Source: an uncultured Pseudomonas sp. (GTDB lineage Bacteria; Pseudomonadota; Gammaproteobacteria; Pseudomonadales; Pseudomonadaceae). Taken from it: a stretch of DNA of 7,119 bases. The position numbers were made by a program, and so were the translations under genes. Under the pieces are notes generated by a model. That model was not told the DNA's origin and searched no databases. It saw only the letters and a list, made by a program, of their open reading frames with translations. How positions within the stretch are numbered: position 1 is the first letter of the stretch; each line of letters begins with the position of its first letter. The stretch is from the NCBI GenBank assembly GCA_937863915.1, contig CALMID010000266.1, forward strand, positions 1-7,119. Reading direction: 5' to 3'. Shown here one piece after another: positions 1 to 5,430 of this stretch.

Positions 1-90
1 GAAGCACTCCGCGCAGGGATACCACAAGCATTGATGCAAACCCGCAGCCCCGCAAGCATCGCCACTGCGACACAGTTCCGCACAGGCAGG

Positions 91-119
91 CTGCCGACGC
101 GTGCTGGCTGGGCTAGGAT
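91..119 (+). promoter_or_regulatory. Candidate sigma-70 promoter for the DUF2388 gene
   Basis: A TAGGAT box at 114-119 fits a -10 element, and CTGCCG at 91-96 lies 17 bases upstream as a weak -35. The likely transcription start is near 126, giving a leader of about 25 bases before the ATG at 150. The -35 matches the consensus at only half its positions, so the call rests on the -10 and on position. The rest of 1-149 shows no ORF or strong hairpin; GATGC at 33-37 and GCATC at 56-60 form only a short, widely spaced inverted pair. Confidence 0.42.
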
Positions 120-149
120 GGCGCCGCCGCATCACGACAGGGACCGTCC

Positions 150-536
150 ATGAATTTGCGCTCCGCACTCACGCTACTGCTGGCCTGCGTGCCGCTCTCT
201 GCCACTCAGGCCCAGGTGCAGGACTATGAGGCCTTTCCCCTGCCCGACGATCCGCCGTACATGACGCTCTACGTCAGCCTGATCACGGTCCTGTTCACCT
301 ATGAGGCACCGGAATCCACCAGCCGCACCAGCGCCAGCAGCCGCGATGACAAGCTGATCCGCGCGGCCGGCGAGGACGCGGCCAGCTTCGTCGCCAGCCA
401 GGGCGCCATCCGCGGCGTGCAGCTGGAAGCCGCGCTGCGCCTGCTGCGCGAACGCCCGGCCAGCCGCCACTACAGCGACCTGCAACTGGCCGAGGCGATC
501 CTGCTGTATGCCTACCCGGCGCCGGCAGCGGAATAA
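150..536 (+). CDS. Exported DUF2388 family protein, function unknown
   Basis: A 128-residue protein with a Sec-type signal peptide: Arg4, a hydrophobic core at about residues 6-18, and a likely cleavage after Ala21 (TQA then QVQ). The mature part is about 107 residues. Residues 57-121 match my memory of DUF2388, a small Pseudomonas family: a Ser/Thr-rich lead-in, then SRDDKL, EDAASFVAS, GAIRG, LEAAL and a closing SDLQLAEAIL. The function of this family is not known, and nothing here adds one; a periplasmic location is inferred from the signal peptide. The ATG at 150 is preceded by a modest AGGGA-type ribosome site at about 139-143. Members are often found in tandem, but only one copy lies in this window; a second could sit left of base 1. 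It has its own candidate promoter and is followed, after 103 bases, by the cytochrome gene on the same strand. Confidence 0.85.
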   Translation: MNLRSALTLLLACVPLSATQAQVQDYEAFPLPDDPPYMTLYVSLITVLFTYEAPESTSRTSASSRDDKLIRAAGEDAASFVASQGAIRGVQLEAALRLLRERPASRHYSDLQLAEAILLYAYPAPAAE

Positions 537-584
537 CCTGCGTTTTGCTTGATCTGTGCCAGCATCTGCGGCAATCGGCCCCTC

Positions 585-590
585 TATAGT
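585..590 (+). promoter_or_regulatory. Candidate -10 element upstream of the cytochrome gene
   Basis: TATAGT matches the sigma-70 -10 consensus at five of six positions and sits 49 bases before the ATG at 640. No convincing -35 occurs 16-18 bases upstream (GCATCT at 562-567). An activator-dependent promoter is therefore possible. The gap 537-639 has no terminator-like hairpin, so read-through from the DUF2388 gene cannot be ruled out. Confidence 0.4.
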
Positions 591-621
591 CGCCGCCAAT
601 TCTCCCGCCCCACGGCGTATC

Positions 622-631
622 GAGGAAAGGA
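622..631 (+). promoter_or_regulatory. Ribosome binding site that fixes the cytochrome start
   Basis: GAGGAAAGGA is a strong purine-rich Shine-Dalgarno sequence whose AAAGGA core ends 8 bases before the ATG at 640. The frame is open upstream with another ATG at 556, but that start has no such site and would place 28 residues ahead of the signal peptide. The site decides in favour of 640. Confidence 0.75.
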
Positions 632-639
632 TCTCTGCC

Positions 640-1290
640 ATGCGACTGATTGCCCTGCTACTGCTCGCCAGCCTGGCCGGCCTGGCCCAGGCCAACGAGG
701 AAGCCCTGCTGCGCTTCACCCAGCTCAATGCCGACCCGGCCCTGCGCGAGCAGGCCTATGCCGCCGGCCAGGAGCGCATCCGTTTCTGTGGCAACTGCCA
801 TGGTGCCAACGGCAACAGCAAGCGCCCGCACATTCCCAACCTGGCGCAGCAGAACCCGATCTACCTGTTCAATGCCTTCGAGAAATTCGCCAGCGGCGAG
901 CGCACCGACTTCGTCATGTCCAAGCTGGCGCCGACCCTGACCACCGAGGACCGGGTCAACATCGCCATCTACTTCGGCCAGCAGAAGGTGCTGCCGCACC
1001 CCGAACCGGCGGACAGCGCGCTCGCCCAGCAGGGCGAAGTGAAGTTCAAGACCATCTGCGTGGCCTGCCATGGCCAGCAGGCCGAGGGGCGCGAGAACAC
1101 ACCGCGCCTGGCCGGCCAGCCGGCGGAATACCTGCGCAAGGCGCTGACGCGCTTCCGCGACAAGGACCCGAGCCGCGCCGGCTCGGTGATGATGTCGATC
1201 GCCGCCAACTTCACGGATGCCGATATCGCCAGCCTGGCCGCCTACCTGCAGAACTTCCCGAGCGAACCGGTTACGGCCGCCGCTCCCTGA
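640..1290 (+). CDS. Periplasmic dihaem c-type cytochrome (cytochrome c4-like)
   Basis: A 216-residue protein with a signal peptide (residues 1-18, ending in AQA) and two haem c attachment motifs, CGNCH at 50-54 and CVACH at 140-144. Each sits at the head of one of two similar cytochrome domains of about 80-90 residues, the layout of cytochrome c4. Likely axial ligands are His54 and His144, with Met93 (domain 1) and Met184 or Met185 (domain 2) as distal ligands. The linker between domains is Pro-rich (about residues 115-122). Known members shuttle electrons in the periplasm, often to terminal oxidases; the partner cannot be told from this window, because no oxidase or reductase gene is present. 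Export would be by Sec and haem attachment by the Ccm machinery, both encoded elsewhere. It is probably not the principal Pseudomonas cytochrome c4 gene, which as I recall lies beside the GTPase gene engB. The HD-GYP gene follows after 71 bases on the same strand. Confidence 0.9.
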   Translation: MRLIALLLLASLAGLAQANEEALLRFTQLNADPALREQAYAAGQERIRFCGNCHGANGNSKRPHIPNLAQQNPIYLFNAFEKFASGERTDFVMSKLAPTLTTEDRVNIAIYFGQQKVLPHPEPADSALAQQGEVKFKTICVACHGQQAEGRENTPRLAGQPAEYLRKALTRFRDKDPSRAGSVMMSIAANFTDADIASLAAYLQNFPSEPVTAAAP

Positions 1291-1318
1291 ACGACAGGCG
1301 GAGCCCCGTTACCAGCAG

Positions 1319-1325
1319 CTACACT
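1319..1325 (+). promoter_or_regulatory. Candidate -10 element (RpoS-like) before the HD-GYP gene
   Basis: CTACACT resembles the extended -10 favoured by the stationary-phase sigma factor (consensus CTATACT), with the C just upstream of the hexamer. No good -35 is seen 17 bases upstream, which is also more typical of RpoS than of RpoD promoters. Transcription would begin near 1332, about 30 bases before the ATG at 1362. The evidence is a single short motif. Confidence 0.3.
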
Positions 1326-1326
1326 G

Positions 1327-1342
1327 ACAGAAGAAAATCTGT
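1327..1342 (+). other. Small inverted repeat in the HD-GYP leader
   Basis: ACAGA at 1327-1331 and TCTGT at 1338-1342 form a perfect 5-bp stem around an AGAAAA loop. It lies 6 bases before the GGAG ribosome site (1349-1352) of the HD-GYP gene. It could be a weak operator or leader hairpin. It has no T-tract and is too weak for a terminator, and chance occurrence is quite possible. Confidence 0.25.
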
Positions 1343-1361
1343 AGGGCCGGAGTAGCGCTGT

Positions 1362-2636
1362 ATGCCAAGAGGCACGCGATTGACCCGTCGCCGGCTGGAT
1401 GCCTGGCAACTGAAGATTGGTATGTATGTGTGCGAGGTGGACCGCCCCTGGCGGGAAACCCCGTTCCTCTTTCAGGGCTTTCCGCTGCTGACCGCCGAGG
1501 ATATCCAGGCCGTTCAGGCCTGCTGCCAGTATGTGTTCATCGACGAGCTGCAACAGGTGCAGGTCAGCCCCACCGACACACCGCCACTCAGCCACAGGCG
1601 CCAGCCGCTGTCACGCGAACTGCAGCAGGCGAGCCACTGCCAGCAGGCCAGCACACGACTGATCGAACACGTTTTCGAGCGCATCGTGCACGGGCACCAG
1701 ATCGATGTACCGGCCTGCCGGGCGGTGGTCCGCGACAACCTCGACAGCCTGCTGCGCAACGAAAGCGCCATGCTCTGGCTAACCCGCCTCAAGTCGCAGG
1801 ATGAATACACCAGCCAGCACTGTATTGCCGTGTCGATCATGGCCATGGGCTTCGGCCAGCACCTCGGTCTGGCCAGCGAAGCACTGGAGCAACTGGGCCT
1901 GTGCGGCCTGCTGCACGATGTCGGCAAAATCCGCGTCGACCAGCGCCTCCTCAACAAGCCGGACAAACTCACCCCCGAGGAGTTCGAGCACATCAAGGGC
2001 CATGCCCGCCTCGGCTACGCCCTGCTCAAGCAGCATGCCGACCTCGCTGCCATCGTCAGCCAGACCGCCCACGGCCATCACGAGCGCCTCGATGGCACGG
2101 GCTATCCGCAGGGACTGCAGGAAGAGCAGATTCCCTATTTCACCCGCATCATCAGCATCGTCGACTGCTTCGACGCCATCACCAGCCAGCGCGTCTACGA
2201 CCGGGCGCGCAGCGTCAAGGATGCCTTCAAGGTGCTGATGGACGAGCGCGATACGCAGTTCGATGCCGAGCTGGTGATGCGCTTCATCGAATGGCTGGGC
2301 ATCTTCCCGGTCGGCACCCTGGTCGAGCTGCACACCGGCGAGGTGGGCGTGGTGCTGGAGAAGAATCCCCGCCTGCAGCTACGGCCCAAGGTGGCGGTGC
2401 TGGTCGACCGCGACGGCCAGCGCTGCCCGCCACGCTTTCTCGACCTGGCGCGAATCTGCGTCGACGGCGAGGGGCAACCCTATCGCATCACCGCCTGCCT
2501 GCCCGATGGCGCGCTCGGCCTGCACATGGCCGACCCGCAGGTGCGCGCGCTGGTCAACAGCGCCCAGCTGGCCGAACTGGATGACGAGGCAGAAGTGCCC
2601 GAACTGCTCGCCCACTGGGCGGCACGCTCGCCATAA
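1362..2636 (+). CDS. HD-GYP cyclic-di-GMP phosphodiesterase with N-terminal DUF3391
   Basis: A 424-residue cytoplasmic protein with no membrane segment or signal peptide. Residues about 12-70 match DUF3391 (LKIGMYV, then FIDELQ), the usual N-terminal partner of this enzyme group. The HD-GYP domain spans about 135-300 with an intact metal-binding set: His153, the HD pair His185-Asp186 followed by VGK, His210 and His214, His239-His240, the GYP signature at 247-249 within LDGTGYP, and Asp268 in IVDCFDA. These enzymes hydrolyse cyclic-di-GMP to pGpG and GMP, lowering the second messenger and favouring motility over biofilm. Residues about 300-424 form a C-terminal extension with a small beta-rich module (PVGTLVEL, GEVGVV). 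The domain layout resembles P. aeruginosa PA4108 as I remember it. GGAG at 1349-1352 is 9 bases before the ATG. The gene ends 18 bases from the convergent solute-binding gene. Activity is inferred from residues only. Confidence 0.92.
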   Translation: MPRGTRLTRRRLDAWQLKIGMYVCEVDRPWRETPFLFQGFPLLTAEDIQAVQACCQYVFIDELQQVQVSPTDTPPLSHRRQPLSRELQQASHCQQASTRLIEHVFERIVHGHQIDVPACRAVVRDNLDSLLRNESAMLWLTRLKSQDEYTSQHCIAVSIMAMGFGQHLGLASEALEQLGLCGLLHDVGKIRVDQRLLNKPDKLTPEEFEHIKGHARLGYALLKQHADLAAIVSQTAHGHHERLDGTGYPQGLQEEQIPYFTRIISIVDCFDAITSQRVYDRARSVKDAFKVLMDERDTQFDAELVMRFIEWLGIFPVGTLVELHTGEVGVVLEKNPRLQLRPKVAVLVDRDGQRCPPRFLDLARICVDGEGQPYRITACLPDGALGLHMADPQVRALVNSAQLAELDDEAEVPELLAHWAARSP

Positions 2637-2654
2637 GCCTGGTTTTGCAGCCTG

Positions 2655-3380
2655 TCAGTGCGTCCAGCGCTGCAACAGGGCCTGCAGACGGCCATCGGCC
2701 CGCAGCTTTTCCAGCGCCCGGGCAAAGCGCTCGGCACGGTGTTTGTCGCCCTTGGCGAAAGCCACATAACGCGACATCTGCACCAGTGGCGTGGGCAGGA
2801 TGCGCACCTCGGCATCGGCGCGCTGCTCGCGGACGAAATACAGCAGTTGCTCGCGGTCACCGACGATGATGTCGATGCGTCCGGCCAGCAGCATGGACAC
2901 CAGCTGGCGCGGGTTGCTGGCGCTGCTGTCGCGGCGCAGGTCGGCCTTGTCGAAGGCCGCCTCGTAGGCATAGCCGCGCACCTGGCCGATCACGTAGGGC
3001 GACAGGTCATCGAGGCTGTGCCAGTCCTTGAGCACCACCCGGGTTGAACTCATGAATACCGTGGAACCGCTGCGCAGCGGGCCGACCAGCTCGTACTGAG
3101 CCTGGCGCTCGGGCGTGCCGGCGAACTGGAAGGCCATGTCGACCTCACCCCGCTCCAGCATTTGCTTGACCCTTGCCCAGGGATACAGGCGCAGGGTGTA
3201 GGGCTGGCCGGTTTCGTCGAGCACCGCTCGCACCAGCTCGACATCCAGGCCGCGCGGCGTGTCATCGTCCTGGCTGACGAAGCTGTAGGGGGCAAACTGC
3301 TCGTCGCCCACCACGCGCCACTCCTCGGCGGCCAGCGGTGTCGCCAGCAGCATCAGCACGGCCAACCACAATTTCTGCAT
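2655..3380 (-). CDS. Periplasmic solute-binding protein, family 3 (amino-acid type)
   Basis: A 241-residue protein starting at the ATG at 3378-3380, with a near-ideal GGAGGGAG ribosome site at 3383-3390. The frame runs open further upstream into the yjdM gene, but only this start places a signal peptide at the N-terminus: hydrophobic core at residues 4-16, cleavage likely after Ala18 (LAA then EEW). The mature protein is a typical two-lobe type II binding protein: the opening strand leads to FAPYSF at 29-34, GLDVEL at 44-49 marks the first lobe, PWARVKQML and GEVDMAF follow, Arg92 sits where family members grip the ligand carboxylate, and the last helix ends in LLQRWTH. The family binds polar amino acids or similar small ligands for ABC transporters, but no permease or ATPase gene lies nearby. 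It may serve a transporter elsewhere or act in sensing. The ligand cannot be predicted. It is 77 bases downstream of yjdM. Confidence 0.85.
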   Translation of the reverse strand: MQKLWLAVLMLLATPLAAEEWRVVGDEQFAPYSFVSQDDDTPRGLDVELVRAVLDETGQPYTLRLYPWARVKQMLERGEVDMAFQFAGTPERQAQYELVGPLRSGSTVFMSSTRVVLKDWHSLDDLSPYVIGQVRGYAYEAAFDKADLRRDSSASNPRQLVSMLLAGRIDIIVGDREQLLYFVREQRADAEVRILPTPLVQMSRYVAFAKGDKHRAERFARALEKLRADGRLQALLQRWTH

Positions 3381-3424
3381 GACTCCCTCCGCCAGCGCAC
3401 GATGCCTTATGCAGGGTAGCCAAT

Positions 3425-3448
3425 CCCGGCGGAGTCTGCCCCGCCGGG
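3425..3448 (-). terminator. GC-rich hairpin after yjdM, possible terminator
   Basis: CCCGGCGG at 3425-3432 and CCGCCGGG at 3441-3448 form a perfect 8-bp stem with an 8-base loop, starting 9 bases past the yjdM stop codon. On the minus strand the stem is followed by ATTGG, so the U-tract is almost missing. It may be a weak or Rho-assisted terminator, or an mRNA 3' stabiliser that lets some transcription continue into the solute-binding gene. Confidence 0.45.
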
Positions 3449-3457
3449 CGCGCCGGG

Positions 3458-3802
3458 TCAGACCTTGCGCACGAACTCGGACTTGAGCTTCATGGCGCCG
3501 ATGCCGTCGATCTTGCAATCGATGTCGTGGTCGCCGTCGCACAGGCGGATGTTCTTCACCTTGGTACCGACCTTGACCACCAGCGAGCTGCCCTTGACCT
3601 TGAGGTCCTTGATCACGGTGATGGTGTCGCCATCCTGCAGCACGTTGCCGACCGAATCCTTGATCACCTTGTCGCCTTCCGCGGCGCTGTCGGCAGCAGC
3701 CGTGGCCGACCACTCATGGGCACACTCCGGGCAGACCAGCATGGCGCCGTCTTCGTAGGTGTATTCGGAGTTGCATTTCGGGCAGGGTGGCAGAGTGCTC
3801 AC
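3458..3802 (-). CDS. yjdM: Zinc-ribbon protein YjdM (formerly PhnA)
   Basis: A 114-residue protein with strong remembered similarity to E. coli YjdM/PhnA across its whole length. The N-terminal zinc ribbon has Cys7-x2-Cys10 and Cys24-x2-Cys27 around NSEYTYEDG, followed by an acidic, Ala-rich link (about 33-43). The C-terminal PhnA domain (about 44-114) carries the family stretches [37 protein letters not shown] and [11 protein letters not shown]. The old name came from its position beside phosphonate genes in E. coli, but it is not needed for phosphonate breakdown and its true role is unclear. No phn gene is present here. The start is GTG (3800-3802), supported by GAGG at 3811-3814 with an 8-base gap. 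A strong -10 at 3838-3843 lies just upstream, so the gene probably has its own constitutive promoter and a leader of about 28 bases. Confidence 0.95.
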   Translation of the reverse strand: MSTLPPCPKCNSEYTYEDGAMLVCPECAHEWSATAAADSAAEGDKVIKDSVGNVLQDGDTITVIKDLKVKGSSLVVKVGTKVKNIRLCDGDHDIDCKIDGIGAMKLKSEFVRKV

Positions 3803-3810
3803 AGGCTTGA

Positions 3811-3814
3811 CCTC
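3811..3814 (-). promoter_or_regulatory. Ribosome binding site supporting the GTG start of yjdM
   Basis: On the minus strand GAGG lies 8 bases before the GTG at 3802-3800. Translation from this codon gives the N-terminus expected for the family ([10 protein letters not shown]), and there is no in-frame ATG close by before the first zinc-binding cysteine. The site therefore decides a non-ATG start. Confidence 0.65.
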
Positions 3815-3837
3815 AGGTTAAGGTTTGAAAGGCGCGC

Positions 3838-3843
3838 ATTATA
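3838..3843 (-). promoter_or_regulatory. Consensus -10 box of the yjdM promoter
   Basis: The minus strand reads TATAAT, an exact sigma-70 -10, followed by a GC-rich discriminator (GCGCGCC) of a type common at strongly growth-linked promoters. Transcription should start near 3830, about 28 bases before the GTG. No good -35 is found 16-19 bases upstream (AGCGCG at 17), where a GTTAAAA stretch fills part of the spacer. The promoter sits in the gap after the globin gene, so yjdM can be expressed independently of it. Confidence 0.65.
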
Positions 3844-3880
3844 TAGGGTTTTAACCGGGCCGCGCTGACCGCCGGCCGGT

Positions 3881-4273
3881 TCAGTACTGCGCCTTGATCA
3901 CGCTGATGCCCTTGTTCAGCACCTCGTGCCAGGCCAGGCGGGTGTTCGCATCGCACTGGCCGTCGTGCTCGCCGATGCTCTGCAGCAGGGCCTGCAGCCA
4001 CAGGTCATACAGCTCCGGGCGGATATCCAGGGCGCCGCGGGCATGGCTGCAACCAAGGGCGCGCAACTTGGTGTCGGGCATGCCGCGGGCGTGCATCACC
4101 AGGTTGAGAATGCCCTGGCGCAACAGCTGCTTCTGCGCCGGCATGTTGGTGTGGGCGAACTTTTCGCGGATCTCCGGCGAACTGGCGAGGAAGTACTGGT
4201 AAAAACTGTCGAAGAAACCGCTGCTGGCACAGCAACGGCCATAACTCTGCATGACGAGATCGGCGGGACTCAT
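3881..4273 (-). CDS. Single-domain globin (haem-binding)
   Basis: A 130-residue, all-helical protein without signal peptide or membrane segment, about the size of one globin fold. Landmarks are the opening helix (LVMQSYGRCC), Phe28 and Phe39 (the latter in the CD1 position, packing on haem), a polar distal helix around Gln47-Gln49, and the LGCSHARGALDI segment with His77 as the likely proximal haem ligand, followed by the PELYDLWLQALL helix typical of bacterial globins. Four cysteines (14, 15, 75, 107) are present, unusual for a small globin. Known relatives bind oxygen or NO and act in gas handling or sensing; no reductase, flavin or signalling domain is fused or adjacent, so the role is open. 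The ATG at 4271-4273 has GGAG five bases away (4279-4282). A TTG at 4349-4351 would add 26 residues lacking globin character and is not preferred. Assignment is by motif, not alignment. Confidence 0.8.
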   Translation of the reverse strand: MSPADLVMQSYGRCCASSGFFDSFYQYFLASSPEIREKFAHTNMPAQKQLLRQGILNLVMHARGMPDTKLRALGCSHARGALDIRPELYDLWLQALLQSIGEHDGQCDANTRLAWHEVLNKGISVIKAQY

Positions 4274-4295
4274 GAGCGCTCCGGGGCGACTGAAA

Positions 4296-4310
4296 GGCGG
4301 CAGAGCCGCC
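4296..4310 (-). other. Short perfect hairpin between the M23 and globin genes
   Basis: GGCGGC at 4296-4301 and GCCGCC at 4305-4310 form a perfect 6-bp stem with a 3-base loop. On the minus strand it is followed by only TTTC, so it is at best a weak terminator for the M23 transcript. It lies in the leader of the globin gene, 22 bases ahead of its start codon, where it could also hinder or pace transcription. Confidence 0.3.
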
Positions 4311-4366
4311 CGAGGGGCGCGGAAAGTACCGGAACAGAGCGTCTGGAACAAGTATGACCGACGTTC

Positions 4367-4404
4367 GGAGCGCGTCAGCTGCCTGCCAGGGCAGCCGCTC
4401 CTAC
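4367..4404 (-). repeat. REP-like imperfect inverted repeat, diverged
   Basis: The segment folds into a 12-bp stem: GGAGCG (4367-4372) pairs with CGCTCC (4396-4401) and GCTGCC (4378-4383) with GGCAGC (4390-4395), around a TGCCAG loop, with CGTCA (4373-4377) bulged on one side. Read on the minus strand it begins GTAGGAGCGG (4404 to 4395), the head motif I know from Pseudomonas repetitive extragenic palindromes. It lies 4 bases beyond the M23 stop codon, a usual place for such elements, and has no T-tract. Its 3' half departs from the usual REP form, so it may be a decayed copy or a look-alike. Confidence 0.5.
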
Positions 4405-4408
4405 GCGG

Positions 4409-5308
4409 CTATTCGCCGGTGGCGACGGCGAAGTTGGGCAGGCTGCCCACCGGCCGGGCGAAGTCGAAGGGAATCGATTCCAGGGCCAGGCCAACATTGC
4501 GCTGGATGACGAAATGCAGGTGCGGGCCGGTGCTGTTGCCGGTGTTGCCCGAACGCGCCAGCGGGGTGCCGACGGCCACGTGCTGGCCCTCCTGAACCAT
4601 CACCGAACCGCGCATCAGGTGCAGGTAAACGCCCATGGTGCCGTCGTCATGAAGGATGCGCACGAAGTTGCCGGACGGGTTGGTGCCGCGCCCGCTCTGG
4701 TGATTCTCGGTCTTGACCACCACCCCGCCACGGGCGGCCACGATCGGCGTGCCCTCGGGCATGGCGATGTCCTGGGCATAACGGCCCTTGGGGGTGAAGT
4801 GGCTGTACTTGCCGTTGGCGCCCTGGGTCAGCTTGAACGGCCCGCCGCGCCAGGGCAGCGGGTAGGCATAGTGCTGCGGAGCCAGACGTGGGTCACCGAG
4901 CACCGAACGCAGCTTGGTCTTGTAGCTCATCGGCTTGCCCGGCTCGGCCGGCGCCAGGCTGACCAGACGGATCGAGCTGCGCGGCGGCAGCACCCAGTGA
5001 ATCGGCTTATCCGGCGCACCGACGGCGTTCTGCACGTTGTCCAGACGCAGTTCGATCTGCACCGGGGCATACAGGTCGTTGCGCACCTTGAGGGTTTCGC
5101 CACCCTCGTGCTTGACCGTCTCCAGCTTCACCACCGTATCGAGGCGCTCGATCATGCGGTCGCGGAAAACGAACACCTGGGCGCCCGCCACGGCCTTGTC
5201 GCTGTAGGTCACCACGCCGTTGGCGTCGACATACTTGTAGATGGTCAGCGCCATGCTCGGGCTGGCCAGCAGCAGGGCGGCGAGGAGGACAGCAATACGC
5301 GGCAGCAT
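4409..5308 (-). CDS. Exported M23 family peptidase with N-terminal DUF4124
   Basis: A 299-residue protein with a signal peptide (hydrophobic core at residues 5-16, cleavage likely after Ala20). Residues 22-40 (IYKYVDANGVVTYSDKA) open a DUF4124 domain, a small module seen in envelope proteins. A beta-rich region follows at about 60-145. The M23 (LytM-type) peptidase domain covers about 155-285: His170 and Asp180 are likely zinc ligands with His265, and His230 (in VYLHL) and His263 (in GPHLHF) are the other active-site histidines. The set is complete, so an active zinc endopeptidase cutting peptidoglycan cross-links or cell-wall peptides is likely; the gap between His170 and Asp180 is longer than in LytM itself. 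The ATG at 5306-5308 is chosen because it starts the signal peptide, although no clear Shine-Dalgarno precedes it, suggesting weak translation. It lies 122 bases downstream of the response regulator gene. Confidence 0.88.
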   Translation of the reverse strand: MLPRIAVLLAALLLASPSMALTIYKYVDANGVVTYSDKAVAGAQVFVFRDRMIERLDTVVKLETVKHEGGETLKVRNDLYAPVQIELRLDNVQNAVGAPDKPIHWVLPPRSSIRLVSLAPAEPGKPMSYKTKLRSVLGDPRLAPQHYAYPLPWRGGPFKLTQGANGKYSHFTPKGRYAQDIAMPEGTPIVAARGGVVVKTENHQSGRGTNPSGNFVRILHDDGTMGVYLHLMRGSVMVQEGQHVAVGTPLARSGNTGNSTGPHLHFVIQRNVGLALESIPFDFARPVGSLPNFAVATGE

Positions 5309-5369
5309 AGGCGGACGATCGGGTTCAGTGACGGACTGGGACGAACAAGACTAGCAGCGTGCCGCCGGC

Positions 5370-5409
5370 GTTGCGACAGCCCGCAACCCGGCCTGTGGCG
5401 AAGTCGCCA
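5370..5409 (-). other. Two small hairpins between the regulator and M23 genes
   Basis: GTTGCG (5370-5375) pairs with CGCAAC (5382-5387) around a 6-base loop, and TGGCGA (5396-5401) faces TCGCCA (5404-5409) in a near-perfect palindrome. Both lie just past the stop codon of the response regulator on the minus strand. Neither is followed by a T-tract, so they are not classic terminators; they may be weak 3' structures. A possible -10 for the M23 gene, TAGTCT at 5350-5355 (minus strand), has only a weak -35. Confidence 0.25.
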
Positions 5410-5430
5410 TTGCCAGCCGGCGATGCGCGA

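Noticed and set aside
177..188. Lipobox-like LLAC at residues 10-13 of the DUF2388 protein
   Set aside because: The cysteine falls within the hydrophobic core, too close to the N-terminus, and a normal signal peptidase I site follows at Ala21.
549..564. Possible Anr/FNR site (TTGAT) upstream of the cytochrome gene
   Set aside because: Only the left half-site is present; the right half ATCAA is missing, so an oxygen-regulator site is not supported.
549..1355. Open frame of 268 codons overlapping the cytochrome gene
   Set aside because: It is Arg/Pro/Gln-rich and shows no domain, while the overlapping frame encodes two haem motifs and a signal peptide.
2652..2658. CTGTCAG as part of a Pho box
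   Set aside because: A Pho box needs tandem CTGTCAT-like repeats 11 bases apart. Only one imperfect repeat occurs, and it overlaps a stop codon at a convergent gene junction.
3381..3713. Upstream extension of the solute-binding frame into yjdM
   Set aside because: The added residues are Arg/Gln/Gly-rich and overlap yjdM in another frame. The ATG at 3380 has an ideal ribosome site and begins a signal peptide.
3853..3881. Inverted repeat AACCGGGCC / GGCCGGTT as a globin terminator
   Set aside because: The stem has a bulge, overlaps the globin stop codon and is followed by AAAA rather than T on the minus strand, so it does not fit a terminator.
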